Assembly: GCF_020164495.1 (NCBI RefSeq)
Contig: NZ_JAIQYZ010000004.1
Span: 62,001-126,000 of the forward strand
Direction: 5' to 3'
DNA length: 64,000 nt
Source of the DNA: Psychroflexus lacisalsi
GTDB lineage: Bacteria > Bacteroidota > Bacteroidia > Flavobacteriales > Flavobacteriaceae
Within the stretch, counting starts at the first letter, position 1, and each line of letters begins with the position of its first letter. A model generated the notes under the pieces. It worked only from the letters and a program-made list of their open reading frames with translations. It was not told the DNA's origin and made no database searches. The position numbers were made by a program, and so were the translations under genes. Below are positions 7,480 to 16,081 of the stretch, one piece after another.

Positions 7480-8847
7480 TTAGTTTTCAAAATTTGTAAA
7501 TGGAGTATTGATGATCTTTTCGATTTCTGCTTTGGAATTGATAATATCTAGCATAGATTGTAGCAATTCGTTTTGTGCAGTGTAGAGTTGTAACTGAGCT
7601 TGTCTAAGTTCAAAACTCGTACCGACACCTTCTTTAAATTTGATTTGGTTTTTGCGCTCAATGCGTTCTGCAAGTTTCAGGTTGTCTTTCGATAATTCAT
7701 AATTGTCTACGGCAAATTCAAAATTGCTTTTTGCATTATTCAATTGAAGGTTAATTTGGTTGATGGCTTCCACCTTTTGGGTTTCTGCTTTTTCCATTTC
7801 AATTTTAGCTTTTTGAGTTCGAGCACTTCGTTGAAGAGAACTGAAAAGGGGAACATTCAGGCTTACCCCAATCGTGGAGAATTCAAACCATTCTGCCCGT
7901 GAACTAAAGAATTCAAAATTCTCTCCAAAACTGGTTTGTCCATAGTTGGCAAACGCAGATAGGCTTGGCAAAGCTTTGCTTTTTTCTAGTTTCATTTCCA
8001 ACTCTCGTTGCTTTACCAGATTGTCTGCAATCTTAAATTGGATGGTATTTTCGACTTGAAGATCTTCCGTTATAAGTTCTGCTTCCAAAGCATCTCTATT
8101 GGCTAAGTTTTCTAGATCTTCCAGTAATTCGACTTCAGTAGAAATAGGTAAACCCAGCACCATATTGAGACTTTCTTTGGAAATATCTTCCATACGCTTG
8201 GCATTATTGAGCTGACTTTGTAATTGCTGGTAAGTAATCTGAAGTTGCTCTACATCTTCTTCTTCGGCAAGGCCATTTTCAAAAGTGATTCGCGTTTCTC
8301 TTAGATTTTCTTTTGCAGTCTCTAGGTTGCTCTCTACAATAACAATAGAGTTTTGAGTTAGTAAAACATTACCATAGGCACTCACCACATCTTTTCTTAC
8401 TTCTAGCTTAGTGCGCGTTTCATTATTGTCTGAATACTCTAAGAAGGTTTTAGCAGCTTGAAGAGCAACGATGTAAGAGCCGTCAAAAATAATTTGGTTA
8501 AGAGTCACCGAGGCATTCATGTTTTGTCTAGGTGAAAACTCTACTGGAATAAAAGTTCCTGGCTCGCCATCGACAAGTTCTGCTGGCAGTGGCGTTTGCC
8601 TTATGATAGGGTTATATTCATAAGTCAAACCACCATCGATTTGAGGTAAACCATCGGCAGTGGTTTCCCACTTCTGTTTTAGGGCAATAGCCACATCGCG
8701 TCTGGCGTTGATGGTAGCATAGCTACTATCTATGGCAAAATCTATAGCTTCTTGTAAGGTGAATCTATAGCTCTTCGGCTCATTTTGGTCCTGAGCATAT
8801 ACACTCATACTCATTATGGCAATGAGACTGAAAATTAACTTTTTCAT
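7480..8847 (-). CDS. TolC-family outer-membrane efflux channel
   Basis: Outer-membrane exit duct of the tripartite exporter, 455 residues. A signal peptide (MKKLIFSLIAIMSMSVYAQ) leads into the FTLQEAIDFAI motif typical of the family, then two homologous alpha-helical/beta-strand halves with long coiled segments; a repeat such as LRETRITFENGLAEEEDVEQ is the usual helix-turn signature. The start overlaps the TetR stop by four bases (ATGA), which indicates translational coupling. Confidence 0.92.
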   Translation of the reverse strand: MKKLIFSLIAIMSMSVYAQDQNEPKSYRFTLQEAIDFAIDSSYATINARRDVAIALKQKWETTADGLPQIDGGLTYEYNPIIRQTPLPAELVDGEPGTFIPVEFSPRQNMNASVTLNQIIFDGSYIVALQAAKTFLEYSDNNETRTKLEVRKDVVSAYGNVLLTQNSIVIVESNLETAKENLRETRITFENGLAEEEDVEQLQITYQQLQSQLNNAKRMEDISKESLNMVLGLPISTEVELLEDLENLANRDALEAELITEDLQVENTIQFKIADNLVKQRELEMKLEKSKALPSLSAFANYGQTSFGENFEFFSSRAEWFEFSTIGVSLNVPLFSSLQRSARTQKAKIEMEKAETQKVEAINQINLQLNNAKSNFEFAVDNYELSKDNLKLAERIERKNQIKFKEGVGTSFELRQAQLQLYTAQNELLQSMLDIINSKAEIEKIINTPFTNFEN

Positions 8848-9449
8848 TCTAGTTGTTGTTTTTCTAGTTCTATTAAGCGTTGCTTTCCTTTGGTATCTAC
8901 AATACTCCTTAGATGGTATTTTAAAAATTCTTCGTAAAGTTCTTTAGGTGTAAGTTGGCTGTCCTTAAAGAGCTCTTCATCTTTAAGATTTAACATGCCT
9001 GAGATGTAGATCTTGCAGGTGAAAACCTTGTGTAAATCTTTTCTATAATAATCATCTTTTACACCACGATCTATATTTTTGCTGATGGATTCTTCCATTT
9101 TGCAAACTTGAGATTGTCGCATTTTATCGTAAATCCTTGGATAATACTTTTGAAACTGAAATTGAGGCGAGGATTTTTCATTCTTAAGCCTTTTCATCAC
9201 TACTCTTTTAATCTCGAACATTTCCTCAATAGGATCTAGCTGCTGAATCTGGACTTCGTCTATTTCCTTGTGAATGCGATCTCGAATGTAATAGGCGACT
9301 TGCTCGACTAAGTCCGACTTGTTTTTGAAATAACCGTAAAGGGTTTTTTTGGACACACCAAGCTCCTGAGCCAGATGGTCCATGGTGACGCTCTTGAAAC
9401 CGAATTCCAAAAACAAATCTCCAGCCTTATGTAAAATATCTTCTTTCAT
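8844..9449 (-). CDS. TetR-family repressor of the efflux operon
   Basis: A regulator of 201 residues with an N-terminal helix-turn-helix (DHLAQELGVSKKTLYGYFKNK, a textbook TetR recognition helix) and a variable ligand-binding C-terminal domain. It is the first gene of the operon, so it controls itself and the pump. I place the start at 9449: a TAGATTTG promoter box lies at 9459-9466, only nine bases upstream, which would leave an upstream in-frame start at 9509 untranscribed. A 10-bp perfect inverted repeat at 9472-9499 overlaps the -33 region and is the likely operator. The inducer is unknown. Confidence 0.92.
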   Translation of the reverse strand: MKEDILHKAGDLFLEFGFKSVTMDHLAQELGVSKKTLYGYFKNKSDLVEQVAYYIRDRIHKEIDEVQIQQLDPIEEMFEIKRVVMKRLKNEKSSPQFQFQKYYPRIYDKMRQSQVCKMEESISKNIDRGVKDDYYRKDLHKVFTCKIYISGMLNLKDEELFKDSQLTPKELYEEFLKYHLRSIVDTKGKQRLIELEKQQLE

Positions 9450-9458
9450 TTCAGGCTG

Positions 9459-9492
9459 CAAATCTAAACACGGAAACTTTTTATACAAGAAA
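9459..9492 (-). promoter_or_regulatory. Promoter of the efflux operon
   Basis: Minus-strand TTG, 19 bases, TAGATTTG (box at 9459-9466) matches the Bacteroidetes promoter consensus. The start codon at 9449 follows almost at the expected transcription start, giving a very short leader. Confidence 0.65.
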
Positions 9493-9499
9493 AGTTTCC
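9472..9499. promoter_or_regulatory. Palindromic operator for the TetR repressor
   Basis: GGAAACTTTT, 8 bases, AAAAGTTTCC is a perfect 10-bp inverted repeat of 28 bp total, the size usual for TetR-family operators. It covers the -33 element of the operon promoter, so binding would block RNA polymerase. A further AAGTTTCA half-site-like sequence lies just beyond at about 9500. Confidence 0.7.
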
Positions 9500-9594
9500 A
9501 AAGTTTCACTTTAGTTTAACTTTGAAAGACGGCAGAAAAAACAAATCCAGCTTAAAAAAGCTGGACGATAATAAATTACTATTATATTTCTTAT

Positions 9595-10746
9595 TTATTT
9601 CCCTGAAAAATGTTTCTCCCTTTTTAAATCAGTAATTCTTCTGGACATCAAAGGTTTGAACTCAGCATATTCGTAATCACCAAATTGATCTTCATATTGA
9701 TCATAAAAGGACAGTTTTTTGTCGACATCCTCATAAAGCCGATCTGCTGTCAAAGCCATTTCTACATAAGCACGCTCAAACATAGGAGCTTCTTCGATCA
9801 CAAGCCCAAACACTTTTATAGCTGCTTTCAATTTTCCGTTTTCCTTCATAGCGATTGCTTTGGTAAAACGTTCGCCGCTAAGACTTACATCTTTGTATAG
9901 AATGGCCAGTTGGGCATTATATTCCGATTCTTTGAAGTTTTCTTTTTTAGCGTAAAGCAGAGCTAGCTGCAAATGATATTTACTGCTTCTTTGCTCAATT
10001 TTTAATAGTTGTTCGTATTTCTGAATTGCCTTATCGAGTTGATTGGTGCCGTTGTAACCAATCGCCATTTTTTGTAAAACAAACTTAGGTGGAGATGTTA
10101 ATTTTTCAAGACTTTCAAATTGCTCTAAAGCGAGTTTGAATTTCTTTTGAGCATAATAAATCTGACCTAAAAGCCCAATTATTCTTTTGTTTTTAGGATT
10201 GAATTGAAGTGCGTCCAGATTAATAGTTTCTGCCTTTTCATAACTCTTTATTCTGAAATAAAACTTAGAAAGTTCATAGGCAGCTCCTTGATGAGATGGG
10301 TCTTGTTCTAAAGCCTTTTCAAAACTAATCTCCTCAGATTTATTTTTCAGTTCGGCTTTGGCTAAGCCAAGTTGGTATAAGAATTCCGGATTGGTGGGGT
10401 AGTTGTAACTCAAAAGCGTTAGTAAGCTATCAGCTTCTTTGTATTGAGTATTCGACTTTAAGAGTTTGGCGTAAGTAAATTGATCGACAGGTTGATCTTT
10501 TTTATCAATAAGCGCATCATGATAACTATCAATTGCTTTTTTATTGAAGTTTTTGGATTGGAGGCTTTTGGCTTCCAGAATTTTATTTTTGAAACTAGAG
10601 GGCGGATAAGTTTCAAAATACATTAAAACCTTAGAGTATTCTCCAACAGCATATAGACTGTCGAGGTTTTGCCCATAAATATATTGTGCACCTACAAACA
10701 GGTGCACAATAACTAGGATGAAATGTAACTTATTTTGACTATTCAT
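9595..10746 (-). CDS. Exported TPR protein of the BlaI/BlaR1 operon
   Basis: Protein of 383 residues with a signal peptide (start MNSQNKLHFILVIVHLFVG, cleavage near QYIYG-QN) followed by tetratricopeptide repeats across most of the chain, including KAIDSYHDALIDKK, AAYELSKFYFR and KYHLQLALLYAKKENF. I chose the ATG at 10746, which overlaps the stop of the upstream BlaR1 gene (ATGAATAG). An in-frame start 60 bases upstream would bury the signal peptide. Third gene of the BlaI-BlaR1-TPR operon; it is likely a periplasmic partner of the signal protease, an inference from context only. Confidence 0.85.
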   Translation of the reverse strand: MNSQNKLHFILVIVHLFVGAQYIYGQNLDSLYAVGEYSKVLMYFETYPPSSFKNKILEAKSLQSKNFNKKAIDSYHDALIDKKDQPVDQFTYAKLLKSNTQYKEADSLLTLLSYNYPTNPEFLYQLGLAKAELKNKSEEISFEKALEQDPSHQGAAYELSKFYFRIKSYEKAETINLDALQFNPKNKRIIGLLGQIYYAQKKFKLALEQFESLEKLTSPPKFVLQKMAIGYNGTNQLDKAIQKYEQLLKIEQRSSKYHLQLALLYAKKENFKESEYNAQLAILYKDVSLSGERFTKAIAMKENGKLKAAIKVFGLVIEEAPMFERAYVEMALTADRLYEDVDKKLSFYDQYEDQFGDYEYAEFKPLMSRRITDLKREKHFSGK

Positions 10747-12352
10747 TGATTTGGAAAGTAATGGGTAAAGAATAAAGTACCCCCACTTTTTTACCTTTTT
10801 GTTCACCTGGTTTCATTTTTGGGAGTTCATTAATCACGCGCTCTCCCTCAGCCTGGAGGTCAGGATGGGGTGCTCTGGCTTGCACATTCACGACATCGCC
10901 GTTTTTATCGATTTTAAACTGGACATAAACTCTGTTTGTGCCTTTTAGCCCTAAGTTTTCTGCCAGGTTAACATCAAAATTTTCATTGATAAACTGACTG
11001 ATTTTTTTGCTCATACATTCTTTACGCTCTTCATTCGTGGCTAAACCTTTACAGCCTGGAAATACAGGAACTTCTTCAATGACAGCAAAAGGTACACTGC
11101 CTGTAGTTTCTTCCTCTCTTACTTCAGTAATTTCAGTTTTAGGATTGTTTCTTTCCTGCAAGTACTCTTCATAAGTTTGAGTTTTGAACTTTCTAAATAC
11201 TTCTGTATCTGTCATGATCATTTTAGTTTTACCAGAATCCCCTTCATCCATTTTTTCACCTATATAGATCATTATTGAATTTCTTCTGTAAAAATCCTCT
11301 TTTGAGTTGATCTTCCTGTAAGTTGTGATTTTAAATTTGTTTGGCATATCTTCAGAGAACATACCATATTCAGCAACTGCTTCTTCCAGCTCTTTCATGT
11401 ATTGAGTGCGTAACTTTTCAGCTTCTGCTTGTTCCGAGAGTTCCTGGATTTCTTCCTGCGAATCTTCTTTACAGGCCGTATAGGTTAGCATCAAGCCAAG
11501 CAATGGCAAAATCAGCAGATATTTTAATAAATTTTGTGGGTGGGAATTTCTTTTTTGTAACATCATAAGTCTTTGTTTTAATTGTGAATGGTTAAAAAAT
11601 GAATGTGAGAATTTTAAATTTTCAGTACCAAAGGCCTGGTTCAGTAAGCTTTGGGCATAATCGCGTTTGTTTAGGTTTTTTGCGGCAACCTGGTCGGCCT
11701 GCAGTTCGTGCACCAACATGAGTTCTTTTTTGAGCCAGTGGTGGGCTGGACTTATCCAAAAGATTAGTCGAAATAGTTCAACTATCATAAGGTCTAGTCC
11801 GTGAAAGGCTTTAGCGTGTTCTAGCTCATGGGGCATGATTTTTTGACGTTGCTCGTTTGAGATCTGGTCTCCAATAAACACAGATCGCCAATAGGTAAAA
11901 GCATTTTCAGAGCCGCTTAATCGATAACATTTCACATGGTCGATCATGCAATCGAAGCTTGCGTTTTGGGTTAGCTGTTTCAGTTTCCAGTAGCCTATAC
12001 TGAATTTAATAGCGAAAAAACCTATACCTAAAAGATATATAAGCTTAAGCATTGTAGTCAGACTCCAGGAAAACGTCTGGGTTTCTATGTTGCTCGCTGA
12101 AGAGGTTAAGTTCACTTCCTTACCCATAATAAAATAAGACTGAAACTGTTGGGCGACTTGGCTTGTGCTTTCTTCTGTACCGAAGCTAAACGCCAGGAAA
12201 CCAAAGTCGAGGAGTGGAATCACAAACGAAAATACCGCTGTGGCCAGTAAGTACAACCGATTATGTTTGTAAAACGTCTCTTTTTTAAAGAGCAGGTAAA
12301 GCCCCAAAAAGCAAGTTTGAAAAAGGATAATATCGACAAGATACCACCACAT
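10739..12352 (-). CDS. BlaR1-type M56 metallopeptidase with TonB C-terminal domain
   Basis: Membrane-bound signal protease of 537 residues. Four N-terminal membrane segments carry a cytosolic zinc protease site HELEH (residues 175-179) with a downstream glutamate in HELQAD (about 215-220). A hydrophobic segment near residue 280 (LLILPLLGLMLTYTACKE) is followed by a periplasmic linker and a C-terminal TonB-like domain (RVYVQFKIDKNGDVVNVQAR). In place of the penicillin-binding sensor of classic BlaR1, this phylum commonly carries TonB. By family precedent it cleaves or inactivates the BlaI repressor encoded one base upstream (TAATG overlap). The signal is unknown. Confidence 0.9.
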   Translation of the reverse strand: MWWYLVDIILFQTCFLGLYLLFKKETFYKHNRLYLLATAVFSFVIPLLDFGFLAFSFGTEESTSQVAQQFQSYFIMGKEVNLTSSASNIETQTFSWSLTTMLKLIYLLGIGFFAIKFSIGYWKLKQLTQNASFDCMIDHVKCYRLSGSENAFTYWRSVFIGDQISNEQRQKIMPHELEHAKAFHGLDLMIVELFRLIFWISPAHHWLKKELMLVHELQADQVAAKNLNKRDYAQSLLNQAFGTENLKFSHSFFNHSQLKQRLMMLQKRNSHPQNLLKYLLILPLLGLMLTYTACKEDSQEEIQELSEQAEAEKLRTQYMKELEEAVAEYGMFSEDMPNKFKITTYRKINSKEDFYRRNSIMIYIGEKMDEGDSGKTKMIMTDTEVFRKFKTQTYEEYLQERNNPKTEITEVREEETTGSVPFAVIEEVPVFPGCKGLATNEERKECMSKKISQFINENFDVNLAENLGLKGTNRVYVQFKIDKNGDVVNVQARAPHPDLQAEGERVINELPKMKPGEQKGKKVGVLYSLPITFQINE

Positions 12353-12714
12353 TAATCTTGGGTTTTGTCAAGTTCTTTTAAGATGCTTTCCAAATCTTTG
12401 GCGCTCATGTTTTTTTCTTTGACGAAAAAAGAAACCATGTTTTTAAACGATCCTTCAAAATAAGAATTGACCATTTTCTTCATCGATGCTTTCTGGTAGG
12501 TCTCCTTATCGACCAAAGGATGGTATTTAAAACCTCTTCCGGCTCTTTCATGCCCTACAAAGCCTTTGTCTTCCAGAATTCTTACAATAGTAGAGGTAGT
12601 GTTGTAGGCTGGCTTAGGCTCTGGCATGTCTTCAATAATCTCTGCAACTCTGGCTTGTCCTTTTTGCCATAACAGCTGCATTACTTCTTCTTCTGCTCTT
12701 GTTAATTGTCTCAT
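12352..12714 (-). CDS. BlaI/MecI/CopY-family transcriptional repressor
   Basis: A protein of 120 residues with the winged-helix domain of the family: MRQLTRAEEEVMQLLWQKG at the start and the recognition region TTSTIVRILEDKGFVGHERAGRGFKY; the dimerisation tail follows. It represses its own operon with BlaR1 and the TPR protein. Two inverted repeats upstream (12739-12758 and 12758-12773) are suitable operators. Stop and next start overlap by one base. Confidence 0.93.
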   Translation of the reverse strand: MRQLTRAEEEVMQLLWQKGQARVAEIIEDMPEPKPAYNTTSTIVRILEDKGFVGHERAGRGFKYHPLVDKETYQKASMKKMVNSYFEGSFKNMVSFFVKEKNMSAKDLESILKELDKTQD

Positions 12715-12738
12715 GATCTTATGTATTTACCACGAATG

Positions 12739-12773
12739 TAAACTATTATATTAGTTTAACTATCAGAATAGTT
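12739..12773. promoter_or_regulatory. Tandem operators of BlaI
   Basis: TAAACTA-TTATAT-TAGTTTA at 12739-12758 is a perfect 7-bp inverted repeat, followed directly by AACTAT-CAGA-ATAGTT at 12758-12773. Both share the core AACTA/TAGTT. They lie 25-60 bases before the repressor start and overlap a near-consensus minus-strand box TACATTCG. Confidence 0.65.
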
Positions 12774-12833
12774 GTTAAAGTTTTGGCTTCATTCTTTACT
12801 ATTTTTTGTAAAACTCTATTAGAGTGAAATAGA

Positions 12834-12954
12834 TGTCAGGGCGCTGCCCCTCAGTTTTATCGAAGTTTTTTAATTACTAAGATTACAAGGCTCTGCCTAT
12901 TTGTTTCTTTTCCAAGTTGTTTTATTACGAAGATGTCAGGGGGTTGCCCCTGAT
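12834..12954. repeat. REP-like palindromes, first pair
   Basis: GTCAGGGCGCTGCCCCTCAG (12835-12854) and TCAGGGGGTTGCCCCTGA (12936-12953) are short GC-rich palindromes in otherwise AT-rich DNA, each preceded by GATG. Three more relatives occur before the next gene. Confidence 0.6.
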
Positions 12955-12979
12955 TGACATTTAGAAAGAGAAGTTTTTT

Positions 12980-13222
12980 ACCGCGACGAGCAATCTCATT
13001 GTTATTTCGGCTACAAGAGAAATCTTATGAGCGCTTGGAAAGGTTGAGATTCGAAAGTCTCCGAAATGGCTCCTTCTGAATGACAGAGTGGTTGTCATTC
13101 CGACGATAGGAGAAATCTTTCATGTTTCTCATTGTTAGACTTGATGCAAAGGCAGGGAATCTTTTGGTTTTTCGATAGGAGAGATCCTTCACTGCGTAGA
13201 CTGCGTTCAGGATGACAGATTG
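12980..13222. repeat. Intergenic 'GTCATTCCGA...GGAGAAATCT' repeat cluster
   Basis: Degenerate copies of a dispersed intergenic family: GTTATTTCGGCTACAAGAGAAATCTTATGAG, GTTGTCATTCCGACGATAGG followed by AGAAATCTTTCAT, and TTTTCGATAGGAGAGATCCTTCACTGCG with CTGCGTTCAGGATGACAG as the inverted end. Together with the palindromes they fill the gene-free 12715-13580. I see no ORF there. Confidence 0.55.
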
Positions 13223-13385
13223 ATCAATTTTAAATTACGAAATAAAAATTTTGAATTGTAAGAAGCTTACCTCTCAAAAACTAATTAATTCAAAAACTGA
13301 GTTGCCTAATTCTTAAAACCTAAAATCTAACAGTGAGGAGAAAAAATCTTTAATACCTAAACTTTGTTCCTCCCAAAGGCTGTTT

Positions 13386-13543
13386 ACTCAGGGCGCTACC
13401 CCTTATTTTAGATATCAAACAAAAAAGGTTCCAGCCAGTAATTTTCATAAATTATTACGATGTGAAATATAAGGGGCGTTAGCCCAGGCATGTTCGTAAT
13501 TCCGTGCAAAATGAAAACAAAAAGGGGCTTTAGCCCTGACATC
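13386..13543. repeat. REP-like palindromes, second group
   Basis: CTCAGGGCGCTACCCCTTAT (about 13388), ATAAGGGGCGTTAGCCCAGGC (about 13469) and AAAGGGGCTTTAGCCCTGAC (about 13521) share the GGGG-C-TTAGCCC core with the pair near 12.9 kb; the last two are in opposite orientation to the first two. The last ends some 40 bases before the PhzF-like gene. Confidence 0.6.
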
Positions 13544-13580
13544 TTCCTATTTAAATACATAAATTTGATCAAAAAAAAAT

Positions 13581-14372
13581 ATGTCTACCATATATCAAGT
13601 CGATGCGTTTACCGATCAGATGTTTAAAGGGAACCCAGCAGGGGTGATGCTTTTAAAAAATGAATTTCTGGAGGAGGACCTAATGCAAAACATAGTTAAG
13701 GAAATGAATGTGTCTGAAGTTGCCTTTGTTGTGCCTAAAGAAAATTTTTTCAATATTCGATTTTTCACTCCTAAGGCCGAAGTTCCACTTTGTGGCCATG
13801 CGACCTTGTCGGCAGCACATATTTTGTATGAACTAAATGTGGTTTCAAAAACAGAGTCGATCATTTTTAAGGCCCCTAAAGATCAATTGGAAATTAGTCT
13901 TACCACCGATGGTTATCTAATGAAATTTCCAGAATATACTTTGAATCCCATTTCAACTTCCAACTGGGCTGAAGTTTTAGACCTTAACATCAAACAAGCT
14001 TTTGAAGTGACCAATGACTGGACCATGCTGGTTTTAGAAACTGAAGATGAACTTCAAGATTTTGCTCCCAATGCAAGTCAATTGCAAAGTTTAGGTCTTG
14101 GGCAAAGTATTTTTACTGCTATATCAGCTTTAGAAGAAAGAGATATTGTTTGCAGGTGTTTTGTCCCCAACCTTAACATTTTGGAAGATCCGATGACAGG
14201 TTCTGCACATTGTGCACTCGGCGTGTATTGGTCTAAAATTTTGAGTAAAAACGAATTGAAATCAGAACAAATTTCGGAGCGGAAGGGTCAGCTCAAGGTA
14301 GAGATGAAAAATGACAGCGTTTATATATTAGGTCAAGCCAAAACGGTGTTTAAAGCTGAGTTTTATTTGTAA
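13581..14372 (+). CDS. PhzF-family isomerase
   Basis: A protein of 263 residues with the two-lobed diaminopimelate-epimerase fold of the PhzF family. Signature segments are YQVDAFTDQMFKGNPAGV at the N-terminus, the catalytic acid in NVSEVAFV (Glu46), PLCGHATLSAAHIL (about 70-83) and EDPMTGSAHCALGVYW near residue 205. Length matches the family (about 260). The natural substrate of most PhzF homologues is unknown. No phenazine genes are nearby, so phenazine synthesis should not be assumed. It stands alone between two repeat-rich or empty gaps. Confidence 0.9.
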   Translation: MSTIYQVDAFTDQMFKGNPAGVMLLKNEFLEEDLMQNIVKEMNVSEVAFVVPKENFFNIRFFTPKAEVPLCGHATLSAAHILYELNVVSKTESIIFKAPKDQLEISLTTDGYLMKFPEYTLNPISTSNWAEVLDLNIKQAFEVTNDWTMLVLETEDELQDFAPNASQLQSLGLGQSIFTAISALEERDIVCRCFVPNLNILEDPMTGSAHCALGVYWSKILSKNELKSEQISERKGQLKVEMKNDSVYILGQAKTVFKAEFYL

Positions 14373-14563
14373 ATTTTGAGATATAATTTTCAATAAATAA
14401 ATTCCTGGATTAATCCACTACAGTAACAGAGGACATAAAATTAATCTTCTAGTATATATAAACTTCTCTATTTTCAATTTTGATTTGACCTTCAGATAGT
14501 TAAGCTTAAGTCTATTTTCTTAAAGTGAAGCGGTCTAATATTTTTTACCGGGCATTACCGATT

Positions 14564-14914
14564 CTATTTATAAACCGACCGCCAATACACTTTCTGATAG
14601 CTACGTTCCACAACCCTGTGTATGAGGCGATCCAGGAAATCATCATGAGCCATTAATCGCTGTATTTCATTTTCATGGATATCGATTCTGTAAAGCAAGT
14701 GAATAAAACTTGAAGTCTTTTGGTGAATCAAATCAGAAAAAATAGGGTTAAGACCCCGCCATAATTCGTCAGGTGTAATATTGGTTTGCAATTCAATTTC
14801 TGTCAGTCCTACCAGAGCCAGGTCTTTATTTAGTTGTAGAATTAACTGTTTCCAGGCTTCAGCATTTTTTTCTGGCGCACTGATGATCTCGGAAAGCTTT
14901 TGAGGAAGACTCAT
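14564..14914 (-). CDS. Hypothetical protein linked to prenyl diphosphate synthase
   Basis: I do not recognise this protein of 116 residues. It is predicted soluble and mainly helical, with no signal peptide, cysteines or known catalytic motif. Its ATG follows the stop of the prenyl diphosphate synthase gene directly (TAAATG), so the two are translated from one message. The hydrophobic/acidic pattern of the N-terminal half (KNAEAWKQLILQLNKDLAL) and the basic C-terminus (RVVERSYQKVYWRSVYK) look like a small folded protein rather than a spurious frame. Confidence 0.7.
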   Translation of the reverse strand: MSLPQKLSEIISAPEKNAEAWKQLILQLNKDLALVGLTEIELQTNITPDELWRGLNPIFSDLIHQKTSSFIHLLYRIDIHENEIQRLMAHDDFLDRLIHRVVERSYQKVYWRSVYK

Positions 14915-15889
14915 TTACACCTCCCGATTCATGAGATTTGTCCCAAAAGCCTTTAGAAATGCTTTTCCTTTTTCAGACACTTCCATCTGTTCCAGATGTT
15001 CAAACGCCTCCTCGGTATAGGCTTTTATCCTTTCAGTAGTTGAAGCTTTGGCACCAGAATCCTCAAAAATTTGTTTGGCAGTTTCAATTTTACTGGAAGG
15101 ATCTTCAGGTGAAATGGTGTACAAATGTCTCAGTTGATCGGCACTGCTGGAATCTGCTAGTTCGAGTGCTTTTAGGTACAAGTAAGTTTTTTTATTCTCA
15201 ATAATGTCACCACCAATTTGTTTCCCGAAAACAGCCTGATCTCCAAACGTATCTAAATAATCATCCTGAATCTGAAAGGCGATCCCAAGCATTCTGCCAA
15301 ACTCATAAATTTTGTCTTGCACTACTTCAGAAGCATCACTGACGATAGCCCCCATCTTTAGAGCTGCTCCTACCAAGACGGCGGTTTTAAATTCGATCAT
15401 CTTTAGATATTCATCGATGGTCACGTCTTCACGTTCTTCAAAATCAACATCGTATTGTTGGCCTTCGCAGACTTCAATAGCAGTTTTAGTGAAAAGTTTG
15501 GCTAAAGGTTTAAAATGTTCTGCCGGATAATTTTCAAACAATTGATAGGCATTGATCAGCATCGCATCTCCAGATAAAATACCGGTATTGATGTTCCACT
15601 TTTCATGCACGGTTTCCTTACCTCTTCGCAAGGGCGCATCGTCCATAATATCATCATGAACCAATGAGAAATTATGGAAAATTTCTATCGCTAGGGCAGC
15701 ATCCATAGCTTTTTCTCGGCCTCCGCCAAAGATATCTGCACTCATCAACACCAGAACAGGCCTTAGGCGCTTACCTCCAAGTTGAAGAATATACTCAATA
15801 GGCTCGTAAAGGTTTCTTGGCTCTTTTTGTGGGAGTCGAGAGTCCATATAAGACAAGAAAGTGGTTTTGTAAGCTTCTAAATCCAGCAT
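14915..15889 (-). CDS. Polyprenyl (farnesyl/geranylgeranyl) diphosphate synthase
   Basis: Trans-prenyltransferase of 324 residues that chains isopentenyl units for quinone, carotenoid and cell-wall lipid carriers. The substrate-binding GGKRLRP motif (about residues 38-44), the first Asp-rich motif DDIMDD (79-84) followed by RRGKETVHEKW, and the second Asp-rich motif QIQDDYLD (about 205) are all intact. The residues before the first Asp-rich motif (FSLVHDD) leave the product length open. I start at the ATG at 15889; a TTG one codon upstream is less likely. It would use the product of the mevalonate genes at 48.9-51.1 kb. Confidence 0.93.
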   Translation of the reverse strand: MLDLEAYKTTFLSYMDSRLPQKEPRNLYEPIEYILQLGGKRLRPVLVLMSADIFGGGREKAMDAALAIEIFHNFSLVHDDIMDDAPLRRGKETVHEKWNINTGILSGDAMLINAYQLFENYPAEHFKPLAKLFTKTAIEVCEGQQYDVDFEEREDVTIDEYLKMIEFKTAVLVGAALKMGAIVSDASEVVQDKIYEFGRMLGIAFQIQDDYLDTFGDQAVFGKQIGGDIIENKKTYLYLKALELADSSSADQLRHLYTISPEDPSSKIETAKQIFEDSGAKASTTERIKAYTEEAFEHLEQMEVSEKGKAFLKAFGTNLMNREV

Positions 15890-16043
15890 CAATTTTTTTG
15901 CTAAAATAAATCATTCAGAAGAACTACCTTCTTATTTTGAGAATTGTTACGTCTGGATGCTAAGATTTTGTTTAAGATATTTCTCTTGAAGACTGCACAT
16001 TTATAAAATTAATTCAAAGAAGCCCTGTTTTAGATAGAAATCG

Positions 16044-16051
16044 TAATTTTG
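16044..16051 (+). promoter_or_regulatory. Promoter box TAATTTTG of the odhAB operon
   Basis: An exact TAnnTTTG match 30 bases before the E1 start codon in the divergent gap 15890-16081. No convincing -33 element at ideal spacing. Confidence 0.45.
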
Positions 16052-16081
16052 TAAATACACATTACAAGATGTAATTTCAAT

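Noticed and set aside
13581-14372. Phenazine biosynthesis gene
   Set aside because: PhzF homologues are common outside phenazine producers, and no other phz gene is present.
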